A stretch of 64,000 nt of DNA, taken from NCBI RefSeq assembly GCF_005217525.1, contig NZ_PNXQ01000016.1, positions 431,862 to 495,861 of the forward strand, written 5' to 3'. Shown here piece by piece: positions 33,960 through 43,863 of the stretch. The notes under the pieces are model-generated. The model was not told the DNA's origin. It made no database searches and worked only from the letters and a program-made list of their open reading frames with translations. Each line of letters begins with the position of its first letter. Position 1 is the first letter of the stretch. The stretch is from Paenibacillus terrae. Lineage in GTDB: Bacteria; Bacillota; Bacilli; Paenibacillales; Paenibacillaceae. The position numbers and the translations under genes are program-made.

Positions 33960-33992
33960 TATGAAAAATACGAATGTTTAAATTTTTAAATG

Positions 33993-34041
33993 CAAAATAA
34001 CCTTCAACCCCACTTCCTTAGTGGGGTTGAAGGTTATTTTG
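33993..34041. terminator. Long bidirectional terminator left of the iron cluster
   Basis: CAAAATAACCTTCAACCCCAC pairs with GTGGGGTTGAAGGTTATTTTG, a perfect stem of about 20 bp with loop TTCCTTA. Confidence 0.88.
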
Positions 34042-34085
34042 TCGTGTATAGCTTTTAATGAATAAGTTATGATTTCTTCGCGATG

Positions 34086-35132
34086 TTATCCCCTGGAGCG
34101 ACTTAGCAGGTATAGGAAGTATGGAGCACCAATGATGGCCACGATCAAACCTGTCGGGATTTCTTTCTGTAAAGGTAAGGATCGTGTAATTGTATCCGCC
34201 ACAAGCACTAACAGTGCCCCAACCAATGCACAGGCCACTAACAGCATCTTATGTTTTGGCCCCACCAGTTTTCTCGCCAAATGCGGAGCGACTAAACCGA
34301 CGAAGCCGATTCCACCGCTAACCGATACGCTGGAACTGGCCAATCCAACCGCAGCAGCGAGCAGAAGGATGCGTTCTTTTTCAATAGATGTACCTAACCC
34401 GGATGCCGTTTGATCTCCCAAATTAAGCACATTCATTACATTGGCCTTGTAGTATGCGAAAGGCAGCAGCACCACAAGCCAAGGTAACAGTGCCATTACA
34501 AATTTCCAGTTGGACCCCCATATACTTCCTGCCAACCAATTGGCAACAAACGTATAACTTTCAGGCGTAAGCTTGAGAGTTAGGATGATCATCGCAGCAC
34601 TGATCCCCGCCGCTACACCAATTCCGCTTAACAGTAACCTTGTCGGAGAAATCCCTTCACCCTTTTTGTAAGAAAGAGCGTAGATCAAAATAGCAGCCGC
34701 TCCCGATCCAATCAGCGCAAGGGCAGGTAGTAAAAACAATGAATTCGTTGTTTGCATCGTTGGGAAAAGCAATACAAACAGCATAACCATCAGCCCGGCT
34801 CCGGCATTAATCCCCAAAATACCAGGGTCCGCCAAACCATTACGTGAAACTCCCTGCATGATACAGCCGGAAACGGCCAGACCTGCACCGATCAAAACGG
34901 AAATAACCATTCGTGGCAATCGGAATTCAAACAGGATTAATTCCTGCTGTGGAGCCCCTTGCCCAAATAAGGTTCTAAAAAGCTCCATTGGCGAAAGTCG
35001 AATAGTTCCTGTATTCGCACTAATGGTAAATGCAGCAATAAGCAGAATGAGCAGAACGATAACAACGATCCAATCATGGATTTTTTTACGGTGATCTGCT
35101 TTGGCAATAGCTCCAGTCGTGATGTTATTCAT
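34086..35132 (-). CDS. FecCD-type ferric siderophore permease (second subunit)
   Basis: The 348-residue protein has about nine to ten membrane helices and the FecCD motifs EFRLPRMVISVLIGAGLAVSG, GLADPGILGINAGAG and GGIGFVGLVAPHLARKLVG (the loop that contacts the ATPase). It pairs with the upstream permease to form the channel of a siderophore importer, like B. subtilis FeuBC or YfiZ/YfhA. I start at ATG 35132 because AAAGGAGGG lies 9 bases upstream, inside the end of the previous gene; the stop of that gene is at 35134, so the two are tightly coupled. Iron control comes from the Fur box before the operon. Confidence 0.92.
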   Translation of the reverse strand: MNNITTGAIAKADHRKKIHDWIVVIVLLILLIAAFTISANTGTIRLSPMELFRTLFGQGAPQQELILFEFRLPRMVISVLIGAGLAVSGCIMQGVSRNGLADPGILGINAGAGLMVMLFVLLFPTMQTTNSLFLLPALALIGSGAAAILIYALSYKKGEGISPTRLLLSGIGVAAGISAAMIILTLKLTPESYTFVANWLAGSIWGSNWKFVMALLPWLVVLLPFAYYKANVMNVLNLGDQTASGLGTSIEKERILLLAAAVGLASSSVSVSGGIGFVGLVAPHLARKLVGPKHKMLLVACALVGALLVLVADTITRSLPLQKEIPTGLIVAIIGAPYFLYLLSRSRG

Positions 35133-35133
35133 C

Positions 35134-36198
35134 TTACAGTGCCCTCCTTTCTTTACGAGCCAGATAAAGGAAGAATGGCACCCCAATCAGGGCAATAAGC
35201 ACGCCTACTGGTGTTTCCTCCGGTGCATTAATCATACGCGCCGCCAGATCGGCAAACACGATGAGTAAAGCTCCCATAATGGCCGAGCAAGGAATGATCC
35301 AGCGATAATCGACACCTACCAGCTTGCGGGTCATATGAGGAATAATCAGCCCTACAAAGCCGATAGATCCTACCAGCGACACTGCCGCCCCCGCCAGAAT
35401 AAGTACCAGGATCATCCCAAGCACCTTTACAATGCCAGTGCGCTGACCGAGACTGAGCGCAATTTCATCCCCCAGGCTGAGCAACGTAATAGACCGTGAC
35501 AGCATAAGAGCACCGATAAAGGCTGCCACAACCCAAGGTAAGACAATCCCCAGTTGCACCCACTTGGTTCCGCTAAGTCCCCCTGCATACCAGAAGGCCA
35601 GATCCTGTCCGACATTAAAATACAAGCTGATCGCGTCACCCAAGGCAGACAGCAATGCCGTTACAGCTGCACCCGCCAATACAAGGCGTACTGGCGTAAG
35701 CCCACCCTTGGATATGGAGCTTGTACCATATACCATCACAACAGCTAAGGCCGCGCCAACAAAGGAGTACAGCATCAGTTGTAAAAAGGATGACCCGGGA
35801 AAAAGAGCAAAACAAATCGCCATCGCCAAACTAGCTCCCGAATTCAATCCAAGCAAACCCGAGTCAGCAAGCGGGTTGCGGGTCATCCCCTGCATAATTG
35901 CCCCCGCCACAGCGAAGCAGACTCCAATCAACACACCACCCAAAATCCGTGGTAGCCTGATTTCCCAAATAATTTGATGATTTTGTATTTCAGGATTAAA
36001 ATGAAAGACTGCATTCCATACCTCAAACAGCCTAATTGGAGCTGCGCCAAAAGATAGGGATAAAGCGATACCGAATGCCAAAAAGGCTAGTCCGGCTGTT
36101 AAGATGAGCGAAGCCGCCCATGGACGTGAGTGGAATGGAGTCGGCGGCTGGCTATTGTTACTCTGGGCGGGACTCTCCGATGATTCTGATAATTTCAT
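35134..36198 (-). CDS. FecCD-type ferric siderophore permease (first subunit)
   Basis: The 354-residue membrane protein has the FecCD signatures IRLPRILGGVLIGVCFAVAGA, GLLGLNSGASLA and GSIGFVGLIIPHMTRKLVG. It begins with a hydrophilic 25-residue N-terminal tail. Together with the next gene it should form the heterodimeric permease for a ferric siderophore. No FecE-type ATPase gene is present in the cluster; in B. subtilis several such importers share the ATPase YusV, so the same is likely here. Start ATG 36198 follows AAGGGTGAAAAATAGTC. A Fur box lies 70 bases upstream. Confidence 0.92.
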   Translation of the reverse strand: MKLSESSESPAQSNNSQPPTPFHSRPWAASLILTAGLAFLAFGIALSLSFGAAPIRLFEVWNAVFHFNPEIQNHQIIWEIRLPRILGGVLIGVCFAVAGAIMQGMTRNPLADSGLLGLNSGASLAMAICFALFPGSSFLQLMLYSFVGAALAVVMVYGTSSISKGGLTPVRLVLAGAAVTALLSALGDAISLYFNVGQDLAFWYAGGLSGTKWVQLGIVLPWVVAAFIGALMLSRSITLLSLGDEIALSLGQRTGIVKVLGMILVLILAGAAVSLVGSIGFVGLIIPHMTRKLVGVDYRWIIPCSAIMGALLIVFADLAARMINAPEETPVGVLIALIGVPFFLYLARKERRAL

Positions 36199-36267
36199 GA
36201 CTATTTTTCACCCTTACTGTTGAATAGTATGTAGGCTATCACACAGACCTGCGCTCATGAAGGCATT

Positions 36268-36290
36268 TGATAATGAGAATTATTATCAAG
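36268..36290 (-). promoter_or_regulatory. Fur box of the siderophore permease operon
   Basis: TTGATAATGAGAATTATTATC is a close match to the Fur consensus GATAATGATAATCATTATC, with overlapping 7-1-7 units. It lies 70 bases upstream of the first permease start. Confidence 0.8.
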
Positions 36291-36372
36291 CAATCTTTAC
36301 TATTGTAAATTAATGCGCCAATGGCTTCAATAGTAAATTTCGACGAACCCGTGAAGCCCTGCAATTTTGTGA

Positions 36373-36409
36373 AAAAATAAAGCCCTTTGGCATCAATACC
36401 AAAGGGCTA
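36373..36409 (-). terminator. Terminator downstream of the second binding protein gene
   Basis: AGCCCTTTGG and CCAAAGGGCT form a perfect 10-bp stem, followed on the minus strand by TTATTTTTTC. Confidence 0.88.
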
Positions 36410-36427
36410 CCAGCAACACCTGAGTAA

Positions 36428-37408
36428 CTACTTCTGTGAAACCTTCTCTTTATTCCGTTGGACGAGCATGTCTGCGATTTCTTCTGCTTGTCCTACAATG
36501 GCAATCGGGTCAAAGTACCAATAGCGATCCTCCTGTAACTCAAAGACCCTGCCATTTCGAACGGCATCCAGTGACTTCCATATACTGTCCCCTGTATAAC
36601 CGGCGGTTTCCTTGTTAACCGTCAGAAAAATATAAGAGCCAGCATACTGATTAATCACTTCTTTCGATACGGATTTCCATTGAGTCTCACCTAATAATTC
36701 TTTTTGAACAAGAGGTGGAGGCGTCAAATCCAGTCCTCTGTATACCGCCTGCCCTCCTCTGCCAAAGTTATCGCCATATACATAATACTCCTTCGTTGAA
36801 GCCTCCATCACAGTGAAGGTATCCTCAGGTTGAATGATTCCCATTAACTTGTCGCGTGCTGCCTGCATTCGCTGATCGTATTGGGCTAGCCACGCTTTAG
36901 CCTCCTGATCCTTACCAAGAAGCTTTCCAAAAGCAGTTAATTCCTCATGTACATCCTTATACGTACCATAAGGAATAGCGACGGTCGGTGCAATTTTACT
37001 GTATTTCTCATATTCAGTAGCATCTTTGGAACCAATCAAAATCAAATCCGGCTCCAGAGTCAGTACCTTTTCAAAGGACACGCTACCACGATCTCCAATG
37101 CTGGTGACGCCCTGTACCAGATCCTTGGAAAACGGATTGTCCAAATAATACTTCACACTCCCCACGGGTTGAATACCAAGAGCTAATAAATCATTCTGAT
37201 ACATATCTACTACGATCCGTTGAGGATGAGTTGGGACTGTAACATCACCATGAATTGTTTTGACTGTTTTCGTTGCTGGCTTCTGCTCGGTAGAAGTTTG
37301 ATTCTGCTTTCCGTCAGTCTGCCCCGTATTTCCTCCACAAGCGGTCAGAGCCAGCATGAATGACAGCAGCATCATTGCAATCCACATTTCCTTTTTCAAA
37401 ACATTCAT
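36428..37408 (-). CDS. Siderophore-binding lipoprotein
   Basis: The 326-residue protein has a lipoprotein signal ending in ALTAC and a class III periplasmic-binding-protein fold with one long helix between lobes. HPQRIVVDMYQNDLLALGI and SFEKVLTLEPDLILIGSKD are typical of FeuA/FhuD-type receptors. It probably delivers a ferric siderophore to the FecCD permeases encoded next to it. It is the third gene of an operon with a second binding protein and an ABC exporter-type protein, 33 bases after the latter. Start ATG follows GCGGAGAGAGGA. Confidence 0.9.
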   Translation of the reverse strand: MNVLKKEMWIAMMLLSFMLALTACGGNTGQTDGKQNQTSTEQKPATKTVKTIHGDVTVPTHPQRIVVDMYQNDLLALGIQPVGSVKYYLDNPFSKDLVQGVTSIGDRGSVSFEKVLTLEPDLILIGSKDATEYEKYSKIAPTVAIPYGTYKDVHEELTAFGKLLGKDQEAKAWLAQYDQRMQAARDKLMGIIQPEDTFTVMEASTKEYYVYGDNFGRGGQAVYRGLDLTPPPLVQKELLGETQWKSVSKEVINQYAGSYIFLTVNKETAGYTGDSIWKSLDAVRNGRVFELQEDRYWYFDPIAIVGQAEEIADMLVQRNKEKVSQK

Positions 37409-37441
37409 TCCTCTCTCCGCTTACATTTTATACTAGTTCAT

Positions 37442-39157
37442 TTAGGTACCGTACTGGGCTTGATGCAGACGGCTATATGGACCTTTTACCGCCAGCAATT
37501 CTTCATGTCTACCTTGCTCGGCGATGCCCTGATCGGCAACTACGATAATGCGGTCGGCGTTTTTAATCGTTGCCAGACGATGCGCAATAACGAGCGTTGT
37601 GCGTCCTTGCGACAACTCTGTCAAAGCCTGCTGAATCGCAGCTTCTGTCTCTGTATCCAGTGCGGATGTCGCTTCATCCAAGATGAGAATAGGCGGATTT
37701 TTGAGGAACATCCGGGCAATAGACAAGCGTTGCTTTTGACCCCCGGACAGCTTTACGCCCCGTTCACCAATCATGGTATCCAAACCTTCCGGATATGAAC
37801 GAACGAGGTCTTCAATCTGAGCCCGTCGGGCGGCATCCCAAATTTCTTCTTCCGAGGCACCTAGCTTGCCATATGCAATATTTTCACGAACTGTTCCATC
37901 GAACAGGAACACGTCCTGCTGTACGATCCCAATCATGGAGCGCAACGATTCCAGCTTCATTTCACGGATATCCATACCATCAATGGTAATACTGCCTTCT
38001 TCCACATCATAGAAGCGTGGCAACAAGCTGCAAAGCGTCGTTTTACCTGCTCCTGAAGGGCCGACCAGTGCTACAGTCTCTCCCGCATGGATGGATAGGT
38101 CCACTTTACGCAATACTTTGTCTTTGTTTTCATAGCCAAATGTTACACCTGCAAATTGGATTTCTCCATTGAGATGGGTAACGGTCTTGGCCCCTGGCAG
38201 ATCTTCTACATCCGATTCACTTTCCAACAAATCTAGGTATCGGCGGAAGCCGGCAATGCCTTTGGGATACGTTTCAATAACGGAGTTAATCTGCTTGATT
38301 GGCGCGAGAAATACGTTGGACAGCATCACAAACGCGATAAATTCCCCGTACGTCATTTGCCCTTCAATCACAAACCATGTACCGCACACGAGTACAAACA
38401 GCGAAACCAGTTTCATCAGAATAAAACTAATTGAAGAATTCCAAGCCATAATACGGTAAGCAATTAGCTTGGTTTTACGGAATCGTCCATTGTTTTCAGC
38501 AAAGCGCTCCATTTCATGCTCTTCGTTCGAAAATGCTTGTACAACGCGGATACCACTAACGTTATTTTCGATACGTGCGTTGTAATCTGCGATATCCGAA
38601 AACATTCGATGGAAAGCAGCATTCATTTTACGGCTAAAATACAAGGACAAGTAAATCATAAGCGGCACAATAATGAACGTCAGCACTGCCAGCTTCCAGT
38701 TAATGCCGAGCATGATGCCGAAGGCCCCTCCCAGTGTCATCAACGCGATAAACAAATCTTCAGGTCCGTGGTGGGCGATTTCCCCGATATCCATCAGATC
38801 GTTAGTCATACGGGAGACGAGATGCCCTGTTTTGTTATTATCAAAAAAACGGAAGGATTGCTTTTGAATTCGATCAAACAGCTTTTTACGCATGTCCGAT
38901 TCGATGTTAATTCCCAGCTTATGGCCCCAATAGGTAACCACGTAATTTAATCCGGCACTGACTACATAAATACCAAGCAGAGCTAGACAAGCATATAAAA
39001 TCCACTTCCAGTTCCCGCTAGGCAGCAAATCATCGACCACCCGGTTGACGGCAAGTGGGAAAGCCAACTCCAGCAGTGCAGCCAGCAAGGCGCAAGAGAA
39101 ATCAATAATAAACAAAGTCCGGTAAGGACGGTAATATTCAAAAAAACGTTTTAACAT
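37442..39157 (-). CDS. Exporter-type ABC transporter (fused membrane and ATPase domains)
   Basis: The 571-residue half-transporter has six membrane helices (about 1-310) and an ATPase domain with Walker A GPSGAGKT, Q-loop IGIVQQDVFLFD, signature LSGGQKQRLSIAR, Walker B ILILDEATSALD and H-loop IAHRLATI. It would act as a homodimer. Its place between two siderophore-binding protein genes and behind a Fur box suggests export of a siderophore or import of the ferric form by an IrtAB-like route, rather than lipid export. Start ATG 39157 follows AAAGGAGAAGTCATATAC. Short gaps of 32 bases on each side show it is in one operon. Confidence 0.88.
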   Translation of the reverse strand: MLKRFFEYYRPYRTLFIIDFSCALLAALLELAFPLAVNRVVDDLLPSGNWKWILYACLALLGIYVVSAGLNYVVTYWGHKLGINIESDMRKKLFDRIQKQSFRFFDNNKTGHLVSRMTNDLMDIGEIAHHGPEDLFIALMTLGGAFGIMLGINWKLAVLTFIIVPLMIYLSLYFSRKMNAAFHRMFSDIADYNARIENNVSGIRVVQAFSNEEHEMERFAENNGRFRKTKLIAYRIMAWNSSISFILMKLVSLFVLVCGTWFVIEGQMTYGEFIAFVMLSNVFLAPIKQINSVIETYPKGIAGFRRYLDLLESESDVEDLPGAKTVTHLNGEIQFAGVTFGYENKDKVLRKVDLSIHAGETVALVGPSGAGKTTLCSLLPRFYDVEEGSITIDGMDIREMKLESLRSMIGIVQQDVFLFDGTVRENIAYGKLGASEEEIWDAARRAQIEDLVRSYPEGLDTMIGERGVKLSGGQKQRLSIARMFLKNPPILILDEATSALDTETEAAIQQALTELSQGRTTLVIAHRLATIKNADRIIVVADQGIAEQGRHEELLAVKGPYSRLHQAQYGT

Positions 39158-39189
39158 GTATATGACTTCTCCTTTCTTATTTCAAGTGA

Positions 39190-40197
39190 TTATTTAGGAT
39201 CAACGGAAAGCATGTTAACCGCTTCATCCAGCGATTTGTCAATCGCAAGCGGTGAGTACGTAAACCACGGGTCAGCTTTGATGAAATATACTTTGTGGTT
39301 TTTAACCGCAGGGAGGTTTCTCCACAGTGCGCTTTGCTCGATTTCCTTGAGGATTCCATCCTTGGTCTCTTCATCATAAACCAGCATAATAATTCGATCC
39401 CCTGACAGTTCAGGCAGCTTTTCCATTGAAATGCTATCATAAACGAAATTAAAGTTCGGGTCCTTCGCCAGCTTTTGGCGTATGTACTCAGGAGGATTCA
39501 ATTCCAGTGAACGGTAAATGACATGTCCTACATTCCGCGCCCCGTACACTCTTAGCACATCCTTACCGTAAGTCATGTAAATCGTGACCGTTTCACCTTT
39601 CTTAAATTTTCCAGCCAGCTTCTTCCGCCCTTCGGCAGCCTTTTGATCCAGATTAGCAATCCACTGCTCAGCTTCCTTGTCCTTACCGAGTACGGCAGCA
39701 ACATCCCGAAATTGCTTAAACACATCCCCTTTCATAAAAGAAATGACTACAGTTGGTGCAATTTTTTCCAGTTGTTCCTTCACTTCGGGAGTGGTGTCTT
39801 CTGTTATTAGGATCAGGTCTGGTTGTAGCTCCAGCACCTTTTCTACATTTGTCGGGTTCCCAATATCCGCAATTCCGTCAATCTTTCCTTTTAAATATTC
39901 GCCCTCCAACAAATGGGAAGCGGCACCTACCGGTTTAACTCCTAAGGCCAGTATCGCATCCAAATATTGCGTCGTAATAACTCGTTGCGGATTTACAGGG
40001 ATATTGATCTTGTTGCCAGTGGCATCTGTATATTCACGCATGGCAACCGTTTTGGATTGTCCGGATGGATCCTTAGTGTCGATCTTTTCGTTCGGATGGT
40101 TGTTGCTAGCTGCGTTTCCACAAGCACCCAGTACAACCGTCAGCAGAACCACAAGACAAAGCGTGATTCCCCATTTTAATCTGTTACTTTGTTGCAT
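39190..40197 (-). CDS. Siderophore-binding lipoprotein, first gene of operon
   Basis: The 335-residue protein has the signal LVVLLTVVLGAC (lipobox LGAC) and the FeuA-like pattern NPQRVITTQYLDAILALGV, EKVLELQPDLILITED, NVGHVIYRSLELNPPEYI. It is a cousin of the protein at 36428 but not a close copy, so the two may bind different siderophores. Start ATG 40197 follows AAGGAGGATTTGTAAT. A Fur box is 36 bases upstream, and the exporter-type ABC gene follows after 32 bases. Confidence 0.9.
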   Translation of the reverse strand: MQQSNRLKWGITLCLVVLLTVVLGACGNAASNNHPNEKIDTKDPSGQSKTVAMREYTDATGNKINIPVNPQRVITTQYLDAILALGVKPVGAASHLLEGEYLKGKIDGIADIGNPTNVEKVLELQPDLILITEDTTPEVKEQLEKIAPTVVISFMKGDVFKQFRDVAAVLGKDKEAEQWIANLDQKAAEGRKKLAGKFKKGETVTIYMTYGKDVLRVYGARNVGHVIYRSLELNPPEYIRQKLAKDPNFNFVYDSISMEKLPELSGDRIIMLVYDEETKDGILKEIEQSALWRNLPAVKNHKVYFIKADPWFTYSPLAIDKSLDEAVNMLSVDPK

Positions 40198-40232
40198 ATT
40201 ACAAATCCTCCTTAGTTATATATATCCGAAAA

Positions 40233-40254
40233 TGATAGTGATTCTCATTATCAT
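40233..40254 (-). promoter_or_regulatory. Fur box of the binding protein/ABC operon
   Basis: GATAGTGATTCTCATTATC at 40234-40252 matches the 19-bp Fur consensus GATAATGATAATCATTATC at 16 positions. It lies 37 bases upstream of the first start codon. Confidence 0.8.
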
Positions 40255-40343
40255 ACATTTGTTATTCTATCTTTTACTGCTACTTCTTACAACATTAAAA
40301 TTAAAAACTTCCATATTATACGAAGCAAATGATTCCTGACTCA

Positions 40344-40381
40344 TAAAAAAACGGACTGATCGCATTCTCGCATCAGCCCGG
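40344..40381 (-). terminator. Terminator at the end of the ribose operon
   Basis: CGGACTGAT and ATCAGCCCG pair around CGCATTCTCGC; on the minus strand TTTTTTTATG follows. Confidence 0.85.
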
Positions 40382-40412
40382 AATTTTAAATATATGGGGA
40401 CATACACCCGTT

Positions 40413-41333
40413 TTATTTCTTCTGATCTACTAACTCCAGCTTGGCAGGAATTGATTTTTTCACGGTTTTACCTTGGAGTACATCCTGTGCCGCTCGAACC
40501 GCCAATTGTCCAATCAGTTCAGGTTGTTGAGCTACGGTTGCCGTGAGCTTGCCCTCCTTAATCGATTTAAGTGCATCCTCGTTGCCGTCAAAGCCGATCA
40601 CTGGAATATTTTTACCAGAGCTTTGAATTGCTTCAATTGCCCCAAGCGCCATTTCATCATTATGGGCAAATACCGCCTGAACGTCCGGGTTGCCTTGCAG
40701 CAGGTTTTCCATGACATTCAAACCCTTGGTCCGGTCAAAATCGGCCGACTGTTTGGCAATAACGTTCAGTTCCTTATCCGCTACTTCGTGGAAGCCTTTA
40801 CCCCGCTCACGGGTAGCCGATGCACCTGGTACGCCTTCCAGCTCAATGACCTTGGCACCTTTTCCGACTTGATCGATCACGTATCTGGCAGCCATACGTC
40901 CACCCTCTACATTGTCCGAAGCGACAAGCGCTTTTACATCTCCTTTGTCAGCAGAACGATCCAGCGTAATGACCGGGATGTTCAAAGCATTAGCGGATTG
41001 AACCACCGTGGAGATAGCCGACGAATCTGTAGGGTTAATTAACAATGCATTTACGCCTTGCTGGATCAGATCGTCCACATCATTGCTTTGTTTCGCCGAA
41101 TCATTTTGCGCATCGACGACAATGACTTGCAATCCTTGTTTTTTGGCTTCTGCAACGACTCCGTCTTTAAGAGAAACAAAGAATGGATTGTTCAGCGTTG
41201 AGATGGACAAGCCGATTTTGATCTCCTTCAAGTTCGCACCTGCTTTGGGCTTTGCCCATTCCGGCGGTTCCAGAGAACAACCCGTCATCAGCAGGAGCAG
41301 CAAGGCTGTCATGATTAATGTAAGTTTTTTCAT
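40413..41333 (-). CDS. rbsB: Ribose ABC transporter substrate-binding lipoprotein
   Basis: The 306-residue protein has a lipoprotein signal (LLLLLMTGC) and the ribose-binding fold: IGLSISTLNNPFFVSLKDGV, VDAQNDSAKQSNDVDDLIQQ, NPTDSSAISTVV, then FAHNDEMALGAIEAIQ and VIGFDGNEDALK. It binds D-ribose outside the membrane and docks on RbsC. It is the last gene of the operon, 33 bases after rbsC, and a terminator follows. Start ATG 41333 follows GAAGGAGATCACATAT. Confidence 0.95.
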   Translation of the reverse strand: MKKLTLIMTALLLLLMTGCSLEPPEWAKPKAGANLKEIKIGLSISTLNNPFFVSLKDGVVAEAKKQGLQVIVVDAQNDSAKQSNDVDDLIQQGVNALLINPTDSSAISTVVQSANALNIPVITLDRSADKGDVKALVASDNVEGGRMAARYVIDQVGKGAKVIELEGVPGASATRERGKGFHEVADKELNVIAKQSADFDRTKGLNVMENLLQGNPDVQAVFAHNDEMALGAIEAIQSSGKNIPVIGFDGNEDALKSIKEGKLTATVAQQPELIGQLAVRAAQDVLQGKTVKKSIPAKLELVDQKK

Positions 41334-41366
41334 ATATGTGATCTCCTTCTATGCAGATTAGGCGTA

Positions 41367-42335
41367 TTAAGCTGATTTCTTACGGTCAATCAATACAGCA
41401 ATGGCGATTACAATCCCCTTGACCACCATTTGATAAAAAGAGTTCACTCCCAGCAAATTCAAGCCATTGTTCAGCGTCCCGATAATAAGTACACCGATCA
41501 ACGTACCTACGATTCGTCCGCGTCCCCCTGACAAGCTTGTTCCGCCCAGTACGACAGCCGCAATGGCATCCAGTTCATATGAAGTACCTGCTGTCGGCTG
41601 TGCGGAGTTCAAACGTGAGGTCAAAATAGCACCCGCCAAAGCAGAGAGCATTCCAGCCAGAGAGTAAATCCAAATTTTCACGCGCGGTACTTTAATACCG
41701 GATACAATCGAAGCCTTCTCGTTACCACCGATGGCATACGTTTTGCGTCCAAACGGCGTTTTATGCAAAATGATCCACAGTACGGCAAAGGTAATGAGCA
41801 TTGTAATCGCCGGAACCGGAATGCCAAACTGGTAACCGCGGCCGAACAACTGAAATACCAGACTGTCCCCGAGTCCCGTAATCGGATTACCGTTGGTATA
41901 GACCAGTGTCAATCCTCTAAAAATAGTCATGGTCGCCAATGTTGCAATAAACGGAGCCATTTTACCTTTGGTGATCATCAAGCCATTAATCATCCCCATT
42001 ACGCCACCCAGCGCACAACCAATGATAATTGCCAAAATCGGATCGAACCCGGCCAGCATCATATTCGCGACAAACGCACTGGATAGGGCTAAGATCGAAC
42101 CGACAGACAAATCAATCCCGCCTGTGAGAATCACGAAGGTCATACCAAACGCAATCAGCGCATTAATAGATACTTGGCGCAACAAATTCAGAATATTAAG
42201 CGGTTCCAAAAAGCTGGGATTCAAGACCGATACGATGATGACCAAAATAATGAGTCCCAGCAACGGGCCGAGCTTTTGTGTAATTTGCGACATTTGAAAC
42301 CCTTTGCCACCTTTTGTTTCATTCATGGTTGTCAT
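41367..42335 (-). CDS. rbsC: Ribose ABC transporter permease
   Basis: The 322-residue permease has about eight to ten helices and the family motifs MTFVILTGGIDLSVGSILAL and ELDAIAAVVLGGTSLSGGRG. It forms the homodimeric ribose channel with RbsA on the cytoplasmic side. Start ATG 42335 is close behind the rbsA stop at 42337, with the Shine-Dalgarno CAGGAGGACAGT inside the end of rbsA. Confidence 0.95.
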   Translation of the reverse strand: MTTMNETKGGKGFQMSQITQKLGPLLGLIILVIIVSVLNPSFLEPLNILNLLRQVSINALIAFGMTFVILTGGIDLSVGSILALSSAFVANMMLAGFDPILAIIIGCALGGVMGMINGLMITKGKMAPFIATLATMTIFRGLTLVYTNGNPITGLGDSLVFQLFGRGYQFGIPVPAITMLITFAVLWIILHKTPFGRKTYAIGGNEKASIVSGIKVPRVKIWIYSLAGMLSALAGAILTSRLNSAQPTAGTSYELDAIAAVVLGGTSLSGGRGRIVGTLIGVLIIGTLNNGLNLLGVNSFYQMVVKGIVIAIAVLIDRKKSA

Positions 42336-42336
42336 A

Positions 42337-43818
42337 TTACTGTCCTCCTGTAGCTAACGTCATAATGTGTTCTTGCGTGGCTTTTTCCCTGCTCAGTTCC
42401 CCGGTGATTTGTCCCTCATGCACCACGATAATACGATCGCTCATGCCGAGCACCTCGGGAAGTTCTGAGGATACCATGATGATCGCTACTCCGCGCTCGG
42501 TCAGCTCGTTCATCAACTGGTAGATTTCCCGTTTGGCACCTACATCCACGCCTCTTGTCGGTTCGTCAAGAATAAGTACGCTTGGGCCAATGCCCACCCA
42601 TTTGGCGATCACCACTTTTTGCTGATTGCCACCTGACAAACTGCGTACCGTCGTTTCGCCTGATTGAGTTTTTATTTGTAAGCGCTTAATTAATGTATTA
42701 ACAAAATCCAGCTCTTTTTTGCCTGAAATAAATCCTTTCGACGTAAAGCTGAACAGATTGGGTAGCACCATGTTTTCCCGGATCGAAAAATCCAGCACCA
42801 ATCCCTCATCCTTGCGGTCCTCTGTAATAAAGCCAATTCCCAGCTTCACCGCGTCATCCGGCTTGCGGACCGTCACCTTTTTTCCACGCACATGAATTTC
42901 ACCGCTATCCAAAGCATCCAGTCCAAAAAGCGCTCGCATGATTTCTGTCCGCCCCGAACCCATCAAGCCTGAAAAGCCCACAATTTCCCCGGATCGCACG
43001 GTAAAATTCACATTTTTAAAAATACTTTTGTGCGAGGCATTTTTGACCTCCAGCACCACTTCTCCCAAAGCAGGTGTTCTCGCCGGATAGCGCTCAGTTA
43101 GCTCCCTGCCAACCATTTTCCGCACAACCTCATCAAAATCAGTATCGGGAATCGCTTGGGTATCCACTGTTTTTCCGTCACGCATGACGGTAATCCGGTC
43201 GCAGATTTCGAATATTTCCTCCATCCGATGTGAAATATACACAATGGAAACGCCTTCTTTTTTCAAGGAAGTAATAACCTCAAACAGTTTTTGAATCTCC
43301 CGTTCGGTTAACGCGGCTGTTGGTTCATCCATTACGATCACTTTGGCATCCGTCATCAATGCTTTGGCTATTTCGATCATCTGCTGTTGACCCACGGAGC
43401 ACTCGCCTGCTTCACCATTCAAAGGAAGATTCACGGCAAGCTTAGCGAATTGCTCGTTTGCTAACGCTTTCATTTTGGTGCTGTCGAGCAACCCCCACTT
43501 GGATGTCATTTCCTTGCCGATAAACAGATTTTCCAGCACGGTCATTTCCGGCCACACATTCAGCTCCTGGTGAATAAAAGCAATCCCCTTTTGTTCGGCC
43601 TCTTTAGGGTTAGCAAAATAAGTTTCCTGACCGTCAATGATAATCGTCCCTTCATCACGGTGATGCAGTCCGATTAAAATATTCATCAGCGTTGATTTAC
43701 CTGCACCATTTTCACCCATGAGTGCATGAACCTCACCTTCACGGAGATCAAAATCCACACCGCTCAGCACCTGATTGGTACCAAAGGCTTTGTGAATTCC
43801 CTTCATTTGAATATGCAT
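42337..43818 (-). CDS. rbsA: Ribose ABC transporter ATPase, duplicated domain
   Basis: The 493-residue ATPase has two ABC domains. The first has Walker [10 protein letters not shown], signature [15 protein letters not shown] and Walker [12 protein letters not shown]. The second has a degenerate Walker A (GLMGSGRTE), signature [14 protein letters not shown] and [12 protein letters not shown], as usual for sugar importers of this class. Start ATG 43818 follows AAAGGAGGGGACAGC. Located between rbsD and rbsC. Confidence 0.95.
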   Translation of the reverse strand: MHIQMKGIHKAFGTNQVLSGVDFDLREGEVHALMGENGAGKSTLMNILIGLHHRDEGTIIIDGQETYFANPKEAEQKGIAFIHQELNVWPEMTVLENLFIGKEMTSKWGLLDSTKMKALANEQFAKLAVNLPLNGEAGECSVGQQQMIEIAKALMTDAKVIVMDEPTAALTEREIQKLFEVITSLKKEGVSIVYISHRMEEIFEICDRITVMRDGKTVDTQAIPDTDFDEVVRKMVGRELTERYPARTPALGEVVLEVKNASHKSIFKNVNFTVRSGEIVGFSGLMGSGRTEIMRALFGLDALDSGEIHVRGKKVTVRKPDDAVKLGIGFITEDRKDEGLVLDFSIRENMVLPNLFSFTSKGFISGKKELDFVNTLIKRLQIKTQSGETTVRSLSGGNQQKVVIAKWVGIGPSVLILDEPTRGVDVGAKREIYQLMNELTERGVAIIMVSSELPEVLGMSDRIIVVHEGQITGELSREKATQEHIMTLATGGQ

Positions 43819-43863
43819 GCTGTCCCCTCCTTTTTATATAAAATTAACTTATCCAAAATAGGC

